From Pseudomonas palleroniana (lineage in GTDB: Bacteria; Pseudomonadota; Gammaproteobacteria; Pseudomonadales; Pseudomonadaceae): a DNA stretch of 64,000 nucleotides. Below are positions 16,553 through 25,087 of the stretch, one piece after another. A program made the translations under genes and the position numbers. Every line of letters begins with the position of its first letter. Within the stretch, counting starts at the first letter, position 1. The notes below the pieces were generated by a model. It was not told the DNA's origin. It made no database searches and saw only the letters and a program-made list of their open reading frames with translations. The DNA lies in contig NZ_PYWX01000046.1 of NCBI RefSeq assembly GCF_003031675.1, positions 18,233 to 82,232 of the forward strand, read 5' to 3'.

Positions 16553-17800
16553 ATGCATATCATCAATGCCCGCCTGCGCAACCGTGAAGGCCTGCACGAT
16601 CTGCACCTGGAACACGGCCGGATCGCCAGCATCAGCGCGCAAACGGCGGCGCCGATTTTATCGCCCGGCGACTTGGATGCCGCCGGTAACCTGGTGACCC
16701 CCCCATTCGTCGAACCACACATTCATCTGGACGCAACCCTTACCGCCGGTGAGCCGCGCTGGAACATGAGCGGTACCTTGTTCGAAGGTATCGAGTGCTG
16801 GGGCGAACGCAAAGCCACCATCACTTATGAAGACACCAAGGCCCGCGCCACAAAAACCATCGAGGCCCTCGCGGCCCATGGCATTCAGCATGTGCGCACG
16901 CACGTCGATGTCACCGACCCCGACCTCACCGCGTTGAAAGCCATGCTGGAGGTGCGCGAAGCAACCACGCACCTGATTGATCTGCAGATCGTCGCGTTTC
17001 CCCAGGAAGGCATCGAGTCGTTCCGCAATGGCCGGGCCTTGATGGAGGAAGCTATTCGCCTGGGCGCCGATGTCATCGGTGGCATCCCCCACTTTGAATA
17101 CACTCGCGACCAAGGCGTCAGTTCGGTGAAGTTCCTCATGGACCTGGCCGAACGCACCGGTTGCCTGGTGGACGTACACTGCGACGAAACCGACGACCCG
17201 CATTCACGCTTCCTCGAAGTACTCGCCGAAGAAGCCCGCAGCCGCGACATGGGCGCCCGCGTCACCGCCAGCCACACCACGGCCATGGGCTCCTACGACA
17301 ACGCTTACTGCGCCAAACTGTTTCGCCTGCTGGGACACTCCGGTATCAGCTTTGTGTCGTGCCCGACCGAAAGTATCCACCTGCAGGGCCGCTTCGACAG
17401 TTTTCCGAAACGGCGCGGCGTCACTCGCGTCAACGAATTGCTCGAAGCCGGTATGAACGTCTGTTTTGGCCAAGACTCCATCGTCGACCCCTGGTACCCA
17501 TTGGGTAATGGCAACATCCTGCGTGTACTCGAAGCCGGTTTGCACATCTGCCATATGCTCGGTTACCGCAACCTGCAATCGGCCCTCGACCTGGTGACCG
17601 ACAACAGCGCCAAGGCCATGGCCCTCGGGGACCGCTACGGGCTGGAGCCCGGTCGACCGGCGAATCTGTTGATCCTCTCGGCCAACAGTGACTATGAGGT
17701 GATCCGCAGTCAGGGCCTGCCGTTGTACTCGATCCGCAACGGTAAAGTGCTGATGAAGCGGCAACCGGCACAGGTGGAGTTTGCGCACACGCCAGGCTAG
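16553..17800 (+). CDS. codA: Cytosine deaminase
   Basis: A 415-residue amidohydrolase converting cytosine to uracil and NH3 in the cytoplasm. All metal and catalytic motifs of E. coli CodA are present: EPHIHLD (HxH metal ligands), VDVHCDETDDP (His and catalytic Glu), ASHTTAMGSYDN (His), and GQDSIVDPWYPLGNGN (Asp). The length fits the family (426 in E. coli). AAGAGGA precedes the ATG at 16553. Partner of codB. The stop codon overlaps the end of the convergent T6SS lipase gene by 4 bases, so the two units meet tail to tail with no spacer. Confidence 0.95.
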   Translation: MHIINARLRNREGLHDLHLEHGRIASISAQTAAPILSPGDLDAAGNLVTPPFVEPHIHLDATLTAGEPRWNMSGTLFEGIECWGERKATITYEDTKARATKTIEALAAHGIQHVRTHVDVTDPDLTALKAMLEVREATTHLIDLQIVAFPQEGIESFRNGRALMEEAIRLGADVIGGIPHFEYTRDQGVSSVKFLMDLAERTGCLVDVHCDETDDPHSRFLEVLAEEARSRDMGARVTASHTTAMGSYDNAYCAKLFRLLGHSGISFVSCPTESIHLQGRFDSFPKRRGVTRVNELLEAGMNVCFGQDSIVDPWYPLGNGNILRVLEAGLHICHMLGYRNLQSALDLVTDNSAKAMALGDRYGLEPGRPANLLILSANSDYEVIRSQGLPLYSIRNGKVLMKRQPAQVEFAHTPG

Positions 17801-19941
17801 ACGATCGAGTCGATGTCCAGTATTTGCGCCCTCACCCGATCATTGAGCGTCGGTGGCGGAATACTGGCGAGCTGGGCCACTTCCTGGTTTTCCCGATGGG
17901 TGAACCAGCGCTTGAGACTGGGTTGCAGGTTAGCGCCATACGCCTGGCTGCCGTAGACATCACGCGCCTCAAGGCGGCGCCAGCGCAGGGTTGCCAGGCG
18001 CTCGCGGCTGGTATGCAAACGGTCGATCTCGGCATTCAAGGCATCGTTGCGTTCATAGTCGCGATCATTGGCGGGGCGCCGTCGGGCAAGCTCGCGTCGC
18101 TTGGCGCGCAGTTGCTCGCGCATGTCTTCGAAGGCGCGATCCAACAGCTCGAACTCCCTCTGCGTAACCAGAGGGCCCTGGCTATCCAGTGTCTGCTGCC
18201 AGCGCCGCAAGGTGGCCCATGCCGCCGGGATGTAGCTGGCGGTCATGAAGTGCTGATGCGCCTGGAACAGCTGCTTGAGCAGGTTGTCGCGCTGCGGCAT
18301 GTCGCCATGCAATTGCAACGCACGATTGCAGCCTGCTTCCTGGAGCGACTCACAACCTGGCTTCCATAGCACCGAGGAATGCCTGCCGTCCGGGAGTTTG
18401 ATCGGCATGAAGTGTTGCTGTTCGCCGTGATGCCGGTAAGGGTTGCCCCCCACCCGCACCAGCCCGGCAGCGAAGAGCAGGCCCCCATGCGCAGGCGCGC
18501 TGAACAAGGTTATGGCGCCCGGAATCCAGAGTTTGGCGGTGGTGTTCATCCAGGTGGCCGGAACACTGGGAACGGGGTCGTTGTGGTTGACGATACGGTG
18601 GTGGACCAAGGCTGAAGCGCCGTCGACGAACTCGCTGTCGGCCGCTCGGGGGGCGCCGTAGGTGTAGAGGAGGATGTTGTAGCTGGGATTAGGTACACGA
18701 CGCAGCCCCTCTGCCAACAACAAGGCAATCGCGCCGCCCAGGCTGTGTCCGCAAATGACTATTCGTTGGCCTTCATAAAACTGGCTGAGGTAGCGCAGCA
18801 CGAAGTTTCGCATGGCCCGGTAAGCCTCATAAAAACCCAGATGCACCTTGCCGCCCCCTTCGGCGAAGGCCACCTGATGGGCGTTCGCGTCGCGCAGGGC
18901 ATCGGCGGCGCTGACGGTACCGCGCACAGAGATCAGGACGACTTCATCGTGATGGCAGATAAACGCCTGAGTGTCGGTACCAAATTTTTCATCGTCGAAA
19001 AAGTGCAGGTTCGAGGGATGCTCCTGCTCCTCTTCGCGAGCCGGATGATTTTGCGGATACAGCTCGGGATCGAAGGGCAGGATCTCGAAACGCCGGGAGT
19101 AAGGAACATCTTCATATACGGGGAAAAAGCGTTGCGTTTGCTCGAGATCCACTCGCCAGGCTTCGTGGTACCCCGATAACGTTTCGGCAAACAGATTGCC
19201 AACGGTAGGGTTGAACGGGAACGTCACTTTGTCGATAGGTTTCTTCGGCGGTTGCTGACCAAAATCGCAGTAGCTCAAGGCGGACATCAGCGCCAATTGG
19301 TACAAGTTCAAGGCACAGAAATGATCTGCGGTGGAAAGCATCGGCCGTAGCGCACGCAAGGGCCGTACTTCCAACACACTGAACTGATTGGGAAACAAGA
19401 CCACTCCCGAGGACAGAGGCGGGCCGAATCCAAGGTCGTTCACCATTTTCAACGCATGCCGATGAGGGCTGAACATCGCAGGAGCGATCGACGGCAAGTG
19501 CGCGACATGGTTGACCAGATCGCTGACTTCAACATGATAAAACCGGTCTGCCCGCTGCATGGCGGGATTCCCCTGAATACGCTGCCCCTTTGCATCAGAA
19601 AACCGTGTTTGTTCGGCGCGGACTTGAATCTCGGTAATCGGCAGCTTGTACGTCAGGCGCGCACTCAATCGGTAATACGGCTCTTGTGCCCCGGCATACG
19701 GGTCATCGAACTTGAGAACGACAGGACCGCGGTAAACCCCCTGTATATTTGCGAACCCCTCTCCATTCAATTTACCGTTGTACTCGCACCCCATACTGTC
19801 GTGAACCGTATAGGCAAGCCCTCCGTACGCCGTCCCACTCCCCGTTTCATCCACCAGGCAAAAGCTCACCCAGTGCCCTTTCATTGCACATGCCGGCATC
19901 TTGCCGCTGAAAAACGCCTGCTTCCATGCATCCTGTTTCAT
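17797..19941 (-). CDS. Putative type VI secretion lipase effector (class 3 lipase fold)
   Basis: A 714-residue protein. The lipase core has RGTVSAADALRDAN, the elbow GHSLGGA (Ser about 400), an Asp in NHNDPVPSVP and a His region YRHHGEQQHF, i.e. a full Lipase_3 triad. The first ~110 residues form a beta-rich domain (GHWVSFCLVDE...LAYTVHDSMG...GFANIQGVY) that may dock on VgrG; the last ~130 residues are highly charged and helical (REFELLDRAFEDMREQLRAK). The start ATG shares a base with the lipoprotein stop (TGATG) and has AAGGAG 7 bases upstream. Being last in a vgrG-DUF4123-lipoprotein operon argues for an antibacterial phospholipase delivered to the periplasm of rivals. It does not match Tle1's GFSRGA motif. 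Confidence 0.82.
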   Translation of the reverse strand: MKQDAWKQAFFSGKMPACAMKGHWVSFCLVDETGSGTAYGGLAYTVHDSMGCEYNGKLNGEGFANIQGVYRGPVVLKFDDPYAGAQEPYYRLSARLTYKLPITEIQVRAEQTRFSDAKGQRIQGNPAMQRADRFYHVEVSDLVNHVAHLPSIAPAMFSPHRHALKMVNDLGFGPPLSSGVVLFPNQFSVLEVRPLRALRPMLSTADHFCALNLYQLALMSALSYCDFGQQPPKKPIDKVTFPFNPTVGNLFAETLSGYHEAWRVDLEQTQRFFPVYEDVPYSRRFEILPFDPELYPQNHPAREEEQEHPSNLHFFDDEKFGTDTQAFICHHDEVVLISVRGTVSAADALRDANAHQVAFAEGGGKVHLGFYEAYRAMRNFVLRYLSQFYEGQRIVICGHSLGGAIALLLAEGLRRVPNPSYNILLYTYGAPRAADSEFVDGASALVHHRIVNHNDPVPSVPATWMNTTAKLWIPGAITLFSAPAHGGLLFAAGLVRVGGNPYRHHGEQQHFMPIKLPDGRHSSVLWKPGCESLQEAGCNRALQLHGDMPQRDNLLKQLFQAHQHFMTASYIPAAWATLRRWQQTLDSQGPLVTQREFELLDRAFEDMREQLRAKRRELARRRPANDRDYERNDALNAEIDRLHTSRERLATLRWRRLEARDVYGSQAYGANLQPSLKRWFTHRENQEVAQLASIPPPTLNDRVRAQILDIDSIV

Positions 19942-20735
19942 CAATTCGCTCCTTGTTGATTGCATGTCGGGTAGACGTCACAGATACGCCCATCCGGCAT
20001 CTTTACAGGCTTGAACTCCGAGTCATTGCCGGTGCAATACGCGGCCATATCCTCAAAGCTTTTACCTCGGCAGCGCTTCCACCCGCCCGGTACAGCTATC
20101 CATCTGTGATCAAAAGCAGGTAACTCTTCATCAAGAACCTTCAATACCATTCTTAACTTTTTCCCTCGCAACTGATCTCGTTGGGCAACGCCGCCAGCCT
20201 GCATCTTTTGCGGCTGACCGGCTGCGTCCAACGAATGGCATTGCAGAATCTTGATGATCGCGTGCATAGGTCCTATCGTGCGGAAATACCAACGGCATTG
20301 CCCTTTCAACTCCTGAACACCGTCCTCGGGCATTCCAGGTAGATCACCCGCCAAACGGTCTCGGATGCCAATACCGGCAAGATCCCCTCCCACATCCCAA
20401 TCCTGCTTTCCCCATTTCGCATAAACATCAAATTGCACACTGCTTATTACCGACGGACACCCCTCAATGGTTTCGCTGAGTGGCAATTCATAGCTCACCC
20501 GATTGGCCACGGGATTGAACTCGGTAAAAAACACCTTGCGCTCTGGCCTTTTGCCTCGGCGGATCGGCAGGGAACAGGCTGCGCCGGTGGCGGGACGATA
20601 ATTGGCAGCCGTCTTGAGTTCAAAATCCGCCGGCAGATCCACCTCCAGCGTAAAGCTGTCTGCGCTTTTCCCCGCGCACCCCGATAACGCCACCACCCCC
20701 AGCACAATCACCACGTTTTTCATCCAGCTAGACAT
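19941..20735 (-). CDS. Lipoprotein, putative immunity protein for the T6SS lipase
   Basis: A 264-residue protein with a type II signal peptide: MKNVVIVLGVVALSGCAGKS, lipobox LSGC. The mature protein has several cysteines (pairs CSLP, CPSV, CRWYF, CHSL, CRGK, CTGND, CDVYPTC), which suggests disulfides in the periplasm. There is no recognisable enzymatic motif. In known T6SS lipase modules the cognate immunity proteins are often periplasmic lipoproteins encoded next to the toxin, which is the basis of the call. It overlaps the DUF4123 gene by 8 bases and the lipase gene by one base, so all are co-translated. Confidence 0.72.
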   Translation of the reverse strand: MSSWMKNVVIVLGVVALSGCAGKSADSFTLEVDLPADFELKTAANYRPATGAACSLPIRRGKRPERKVFFTEFNPVANRVSYELPLSETIEGCPSVISSVQFDVYAKWGKQDWDVGGDLAGIGIRDRLAGDLPGMPEDGVQELKGQCRWYFRTIGPMHAIIKILQCHSLDAAGQPQKMQAGGVAQRDQLRGKKLRMVLKVLDEELPAFDHRWIAVPGGWKRCRGKSFEDMAAYCTGNDSEFKPVKMPDGRICDVYPTCNQQGAN

Positions 20736-21564
20736 GCTCCGCCCCTTCCCTTCGCCACTGTTCCACCAACCGTTCGTAATGTTCCGCCGGGGCCTCGCCT
20801 TGCATCGGCTGCCACCGGATCACACTGCCTCGTGTGGCCTCCTCCAGCCGTCGCACCACCAGGAATTCCAGCTGTTGCGGGCCGCACCATTGCCAGGCAT
20901 GGGCCTGCTCCAACACTTGGCTCAGCCAGATCCTCGGGTCTTGAAACTCCACCAGCGTCACCAGGTCCTCACTGTGCTCCGCCAGCAGGTAGCGCAGGAT
21001 ATTGGCGTGCAGGATGGCCGCAGCCTGGGGGTTGGGGACCTGCGACCAGGGTGTGGGATCCGGTACCGAGTATTCACCCGGTGCCGGGTTGTCGCAGCAG
21101 CACCATCGCTCGTCATGCCAGTAGCACACGCTGGCCAGTGGCCCCAGGTACACCGGCCACTGTTCGGCAGTCAGGTAAGCCAAGGCGCGTGCCAGGGTGC
21201 GGTTGTCTTGAAACCGGTAGAGGGCCTGACGCCCCGGTGCGCCGACCAGCATCCGCTCGCGCCAATGCCGGGTCACGTCGGTCAGATCGTTGTTGAGCAA
21301 GCTGCCCAGCCACCCCCAGTTCGTTTCGGGCTGTTGCAGCAAGCGGGTCAAGGCCGGTTCTCCCACCTGCTCCAGCAACAGGATCACCGGGCCGGTATGC
21401 GCCAACTCCGCTAACACTGTCTGGCTATAGAGGGTGCAATATCGCGAGGCGTCGCGAGCCGCCGACAGTGCCAGACATGCTTCTGCGCCCCCGTCGACAA
21501 TCAAGCACAAATGGCGTCCCGCCTGTTGCTGTAGGGCCATCCATGGATAAGGCATGCCTTGCAT
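20728..21564 (-). CDS. DUF4123 T6SS effector adaptor (Tec-type chaperone)
   Basis: A 278-residue protein with the features of DUF4123 adaptors: LCLIVDGGAEACL near the start, a central TNWGWLGSLLNNDLTDVTRHWRERM region and a FRFQDNR-like YRFQDNRTLARALAYL segment. These chaperones load a dedicated effector onto VgrG and are normally encoded between vgrG and effector, as here. Start ATG 21564 shares a base with the vgrG stop (TGATG) and has GGGAGG upstream within vgrG. The next in-frame product downstream, a lipoprotein, overlaps by 8 bases. Confidence 0.85.
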   Translation of the reverse strand: MQGMPYPWMALQQQAGRHLCLIVDGGAEACLALSAARDASRYCTLYSQTVLAELAHTGPVILLLEQVGEPALTRLLQQPETNWGWLGSLLNNDLTDVTRHWRERMLVGAPGRQALYRFQDNRTLARALAYLTAEQWPVYLGPLASVCYWHDERWCCCDNPAPGEYSVPDPTPWSQVPNPQAAAILHANILRYLLAEHSEDLVTLVEFQDPRIWLSQVLEQAHAWQWCGPQQLEFLVVRRLEEATRGSVIRWQPMQGEAPAEHYERLVEQWRREGAEHV

Positions 21565-23450
21565 CACGCGGCCCTCCCGCTGAGATCGCACAGGCCTTCA
21601 CCACAGCGCTCGCAGACGGGGCAATAGTCCGCGCCCAGTTGCCGGGCCATGTCCATGAGGGTGCCTTGAACGGCAGACAGGCTCGGACGATCATCCGAAG
21701 GTAAAGTGCCGGCCACCGCCGCCCCTGCGACAGTGATGGGCCGGCTGCTGAAAATGCCGCCCGCTTGAATCACGAGGTGTTCACCCCCGGCCTTGAAACT
21801 CAACTGCGTCCCCCCGTCGATCACCAGGCTGGCACCCGCCGTCAGGTGAACCTGTTGCCCGGCTCCGATCACCAGGGTCTGACCGACCTGCATGTAACTG
21901 TCGCCTTGTACCTCCAGGCGGCTGTCATGCCCCACTTGCTGCTCCAGGTCACGCTGGGCGCGCAGATAGACAAGTTCTGCACCCTGGCGGTCTTCGAGGT
22001 GCAATTCATTGCTGCCCGTGCCTCCCAGGGTGCTGCGGCTGCGCAATACGCTGCGTGTCTTGTGCTGCGGCAAGGGGTAGGACGGCAGGAGCGAGGCATT
22101 GGGCAGGCAACCATTGATCAACGGCCGGTCCGGGTCGCCCTCCAAAAAGCTCACCAGCACCTCCATACCGACTCTGGGAATCATCGTTGTGCCGAACCCG
22201 TCACCGGCCCAACCGGACGCCACGCGCACCCAGCAGCTGCTTGTGTCATCCGTCGGGTCCCGACGGTCCCAATGAAAACGTACCTTCACTCGGCCGTAGG
22301 CATCGCAATGCACATCCTCCCCGGCCGGCCCGGTGACAGTGGCCGTCTGACTGCCATTGATGGTTGGCTTGGGGTGTTTCAGCGGTGGCCTGTGCACCGC
22401 ACGCCAAGGTGTTGCGGTGAAACGGTTGCGATAACCCTGGAAGGTATTCGCCTCACCCGCCGCCTCCTCCAGCACCTGTGGCTGGTAGCCTTCATGACGC
22501 GCTGAGGTGATCAACCACAGGTCGTTACAGGCGGGATCGGGATGTTCCTGCAGTTCGAGAAAATGGCCGCTGCGCAGCAGCGGTTGGTCGCTCGTGCCCG
22601 AGGCCCGACAGCGATCGGCCAGATGACGCTCAAGACCGCGACAGGCCAACTGCCTGCCGCGTACAGGACCGGAAAAACCCCCAGGGTAGTTGTAGTCTTC
22701 AAGAGGAGACGGTGTCGCAGAGCCGGCCACACCTTGCAACAGCAAGGACGGATGCTCGAAATCGTGATCACGGCACACCGTTTTTCGGCTACGGGTTTCC
22801 AGACGCACATCGAAACGCTGGATACCCGCCGCATCCGCCAGCGGATCGTTGGCCGAGTGATATCGCTGCACGGGCAAGCGCTGGAACACCGTCTGGTCAT
22901 CACCAAACACCAGCAGATGATTGTTCGCGCTGTGGCGGAAGTGGTAGTGAATCCCCTCCTCTTCGCACAACCGCTGGATGAAGTGCAGGTCGGTCTCCGC
23001 GTACTGCACACAAAAAACGCGCGGCGGATAAACCACGGGGCCCAGTTCGAACACGTACGCATCGGCCAGAATGCCGTGTTGCTCAAGCACGGCCGCGATG
23101 ATCTGCGGCACGCTGCGCTGCTGGAAAACCCGCTGATCACGGCGGTGGGCGAGACTCGCCAGGCGCGGCGCCAGCGTCAGGTGATAACGGGTGAGCCGGG
23201 CACCGGGGTCGCCACGCCCTACCGCGTAGACTTGACCGTGCAGACCTTGATCCACTTCCCCCAGATGCAGGTACGCCGGTTGGTGGAGCAGTGCCTCCAG
23301 ATCCGCACAGGGGTTTTCGCTGACCAACTGCACATGAATGAAATACGGTTGGTCAATAAACTCGCGGCCATTGAAGGCAAGTACCTGAAAGTCGGAATTC
23401 ACTTCCGGAATAATCAATTTGAAACGTGACGAAACAAACGCGTCAACCAT
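21564..23450 (-). CDS. vgrG: Type VI secretion spike protein VgrG
   Basis: A 628-residue VgrG/TssI. The gp27-like base covers about residues 1-370 (RRDQRVFQQRSVPQIIAAVL, YAETDLHFIQRLCEEEGIHY), then the OB-fold/gp5 part (AYGRVKVRFHWD, SCWVRVASGWAGDGFGTTM, PRVGMEVLVSFLEGDPDRPL) and a beta-helical needle with repeats (DSRLEVQGDSYMQVG, LTAGASLVIDGGTQLSFKAG). The C-terminus carries a cysteine cluster, CPVCERCGEGLC, that could bind metal or contact the adaptor. No extra enzymatic domain. It heads an operon with adaptor, lipoprotein and lipase; no T6SS core genes are in the window, so this is an orphan vgrG island. Confidence 0.93.
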   Translation of the reverse strand: MVDAFVSSRFKLIIPEVNSDFQVLAFNGREFIDQPYFIHVQLVSENPCADLEALLHQPAYLHLGEVDQGLHGQVYAVGRGDPGARLTRYHLTLAPRLASLAHRRDQRVFQQRSVPQIIAAVLEQHGILADAYVFELGPVVYPPRVFCVQYAETDLHFIQRLCEEEGIHYHFRHSANNHLLVFGDDQTVFQRLPVQRYHSANDPLADAAGIQRFDVRLETRSRKTVCRDHDFEHPSLLLQGVAGSATPSPLEDYNYPGGFSGPVRGRQLACRGLERHLADRCRASGTSDQPLLRSGHFLELQEHPDPACNDLWLITSARHEGYQPQVLEEAAGEANTFQGYRNRFTATPWRAVHRPPLKHPKPTINGSQTATVTGPAGEDVHCDAYGRVKVRFHWDRRDPTDDTSSCWVRVASGWAGDGFGTTMIPRVGMEVLVSFLEGDPDRPLINGCLPNASLLPSYPLPQHKTRSVLRSRSTLGGTGSNELHLEDRQGAELVYLRAQRDLEQQVGHDSRLEVQGDSYMQVGQTLVIGAGQQVHLTAGASLVIDGGTQLSFKAGGEHLVIQAGGIFSSRPITVAGAAVAGTLPSDDRPSLSAVQGTLMDMARQLGADYCPVCERCGEGLCDLSGRAA

Positions 23451-23757
23451 CCGTTGTTACCCGTCGCTGATAAACCCACTCGCTGATTTAAAGCTCTCCC
23501 CGGCAAGTACTGATTGCGAGCCGAGAAAAAGCGCCTGAACGCCTTGAAGCTTAGCGATTTCAGGGAAAATTCGGCTCTTCAGAAATAAAAAAGAAGTTTC
23601 GTACGTCAGAAATGGAAATGACTTTTACAAAACAATTAATACAACTAATAAGCACGCCTTCTAAAACAAGAAAGTTCTTACATCTAAACTTACCAATACA
23701 ACTAATCAATTACGAAACAGCAGACAACACTCCAAGCTATCCACTGTTGCTCCCTGC
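23451..23757. other. AT-rich intergenic region upstream of vgrG
   Basis: About 300 bases with no gene. The right two thirds (roughly 23580-23750) is strongly A/T-rich compared with its surroundings, with long A runs and repeats of the ATACAACTAAT type (23637 and 23696). It contains the vgrG promoter and very likely binding sites for silencers of AT-rich DNA such as MvaT. The T6SS island probably has foreign origin or at least a silenced promoter. No terminator for the epimerase-like gene was seen. Confidence 0.5.
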
Positions 23758-24744
23758 TTACCGCTGCAGGTGTGCGGCCCCGAACAGACTGACGCTCACC
23801 AGTGTTTGCACCTCTGCGTGCAAACGGACAGGCGCTGTGCCACCCGGCATCACCACGGCCACTTCAGCGGCGTCAATCCAACCTGCGCGCCACGCTGCGC
23901 AGGCCACCGCGCTGGCGCTGGTCCCCGAAGACGCCGTTGGCCCCTCGCCCCGCTCGAACACCCGTGCGATCACCCGGTTGCCCGAGGCTCGCGCAGCCCA
24001 TTGCAGGTTGACGCCAGCCACGCAGGGTTGGCCCTTGCCAACGGGCGGCGCGAAGGCTATCGCCTGCAAGCGTTCAAACAGGGCGGGTTGATGCATCGCG
24101 AGGTTTTCCGGCAACGCCGAGACCTGCTCCACCAAGGTAACGCAATGGGGGTTGCCCACTCGCACAAACTGGCTGCATGCCCATTGCGGGTTGATGGTGG
24201 CCAAGGCCTCTACGCGACTGAACTCGCGATGCCCCACCGAGACGGCTTGAATGTCGTTGGCGCCGACCGCCGCAGGTCCGAACGCAGGCTGCCCCAGCGC
24301 CAGCCAAAAGCCCTCGACCTGTTCGTAGATCGCTGGCTCGACAGCAGTGGTCACGGGGGACGCGGCGGCCGGCTGATCGTGATGCACCCGCAGTTCACAC
24401 GCTTGAGCCATCAGGCCCTGGTCGGTCAGCGCCTGGGCAAAAATGGTCAGCCCATTGCCACTGCGCTCTGCCAGTGTGCCGTCAGTGTTGACGATCAACA
24501 GGTCAAACGGTGGCGCAGCCTGAAACGGTCCGACCAGCAACCCATCGCAGCGATGCGCTTTGGCACCCGCCGGACGCGGCGTCGTCCCCCAGCCACATTC
24601 AGACGCGATGGCCGATGCGGCCCATGCCAGCCGTGTGCTCGCCGCCAACTCGGCGCTGCCTGGCACGTCGATGCCCTGGCTGCGCAAGTCAGCCGGGCTG
24701 ACCACCCCATAGATATTGCCGCGTGCGTCGTAGAACTGAGTCAT
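23758..24744 (-). CDS. Diaminopimelate-epimerase-fold protein with Ser/Ser active site
   Basis: A 328-residue protein with the two-lobed DapF fold. The first active-site loop reads NTDGTLAERSGNG where DapF has DGSxAExCGNG; the second reads GPTASSGTSASA where DapF has TLACGTGA. Both catalytic cysteines are therefore serine (about Ser95 and Ser273). A typical DapF segment, QFVRVGNPHCVTLVE, is present, so the fold assignment is firm. With the cysteine pair gone, a two-base 2,6-diaminopimelate epimerisation is unlikely; a dehydratase, isomerase or a racemase with another substrate is possible. The gene stands alone, divergent from an MFS exporter. Housekeeping dapF must be elsewhere. Confidence 0.8.
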   Translation of the reverse strand: MTQFYDARGNIYGVVSPADLRSQGIDVPGSAELAASTRLAWAASAIASECGWGTTPRPAGAKAHRCDGLLVGPFQAAPPFDLLIVNTDGTLAERSGNGLTIFAQALTDQGLMAQACELRVHHDQPAAASPVTTAVEPAIYEQVEGFWLALGQPAFGPAAVGANDIQAVSVGHREFSRVEALATINPQWACSQFVRVGNPHCVTLVEQVSALPENLAMHQPALFERLQAIAFAPPVGKGQPCVAGVNLQWAARASGNRVIARVFERGEGPTASSGTSASAVACAAWRAGWIDAAEVAVVMPGGTAPVRLHAEVQTLVSVSLFGAAHLQR

Positions 24745-24828
24745 GAGGCGAGCTGCCTGGAAGTTTTCATCGGTTCGTCCATACGGTTACCTACTGATTG
24801 GGTAGCAGCGTATTACAGAACACACCAG

Positions 24829-24928
24829 GTGTGGGAAGTGGCCTGGAAGGTGGTAACCCGCTGCAAGAAGCCTGGGGTTCATCAGTCCTCACAGGGATTA
24901 CACACCTTCCAGGCCACCTCCTACACAC
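24829..24928. repeat. Imperfect ~28-base inverted repeat between divergent genes
   Basis: The left arm, 24829-24856, reappears inverted at 24898-24928 with small gaps; the core GTGGCCTGGAAGGTG (left, from 24838) is perfect on both arms. The centre is about 41 bases. No T run follows, so it is not a standard terminator. The rest of the 24745-25087 gap shows no other clear feature. It may be a dispersed repeat or an operator for the epimerase-like/MFS pair. Confidence 0.5.
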
Positions 24929-25087
24929 TGGATAGCCTGTATGTGGTCGCCATCGTCCAAGGCGTTCCATCGTTGTAAAAATATCCCATGGGCTAATGCG
25001 AACGAGCCCGGCTCGCTCGACAGGGCTTGATGTGCAAGGATGTGTCGCCGGACATCGTTCATTGAACGTAAAACCAAGGATTTCTTC

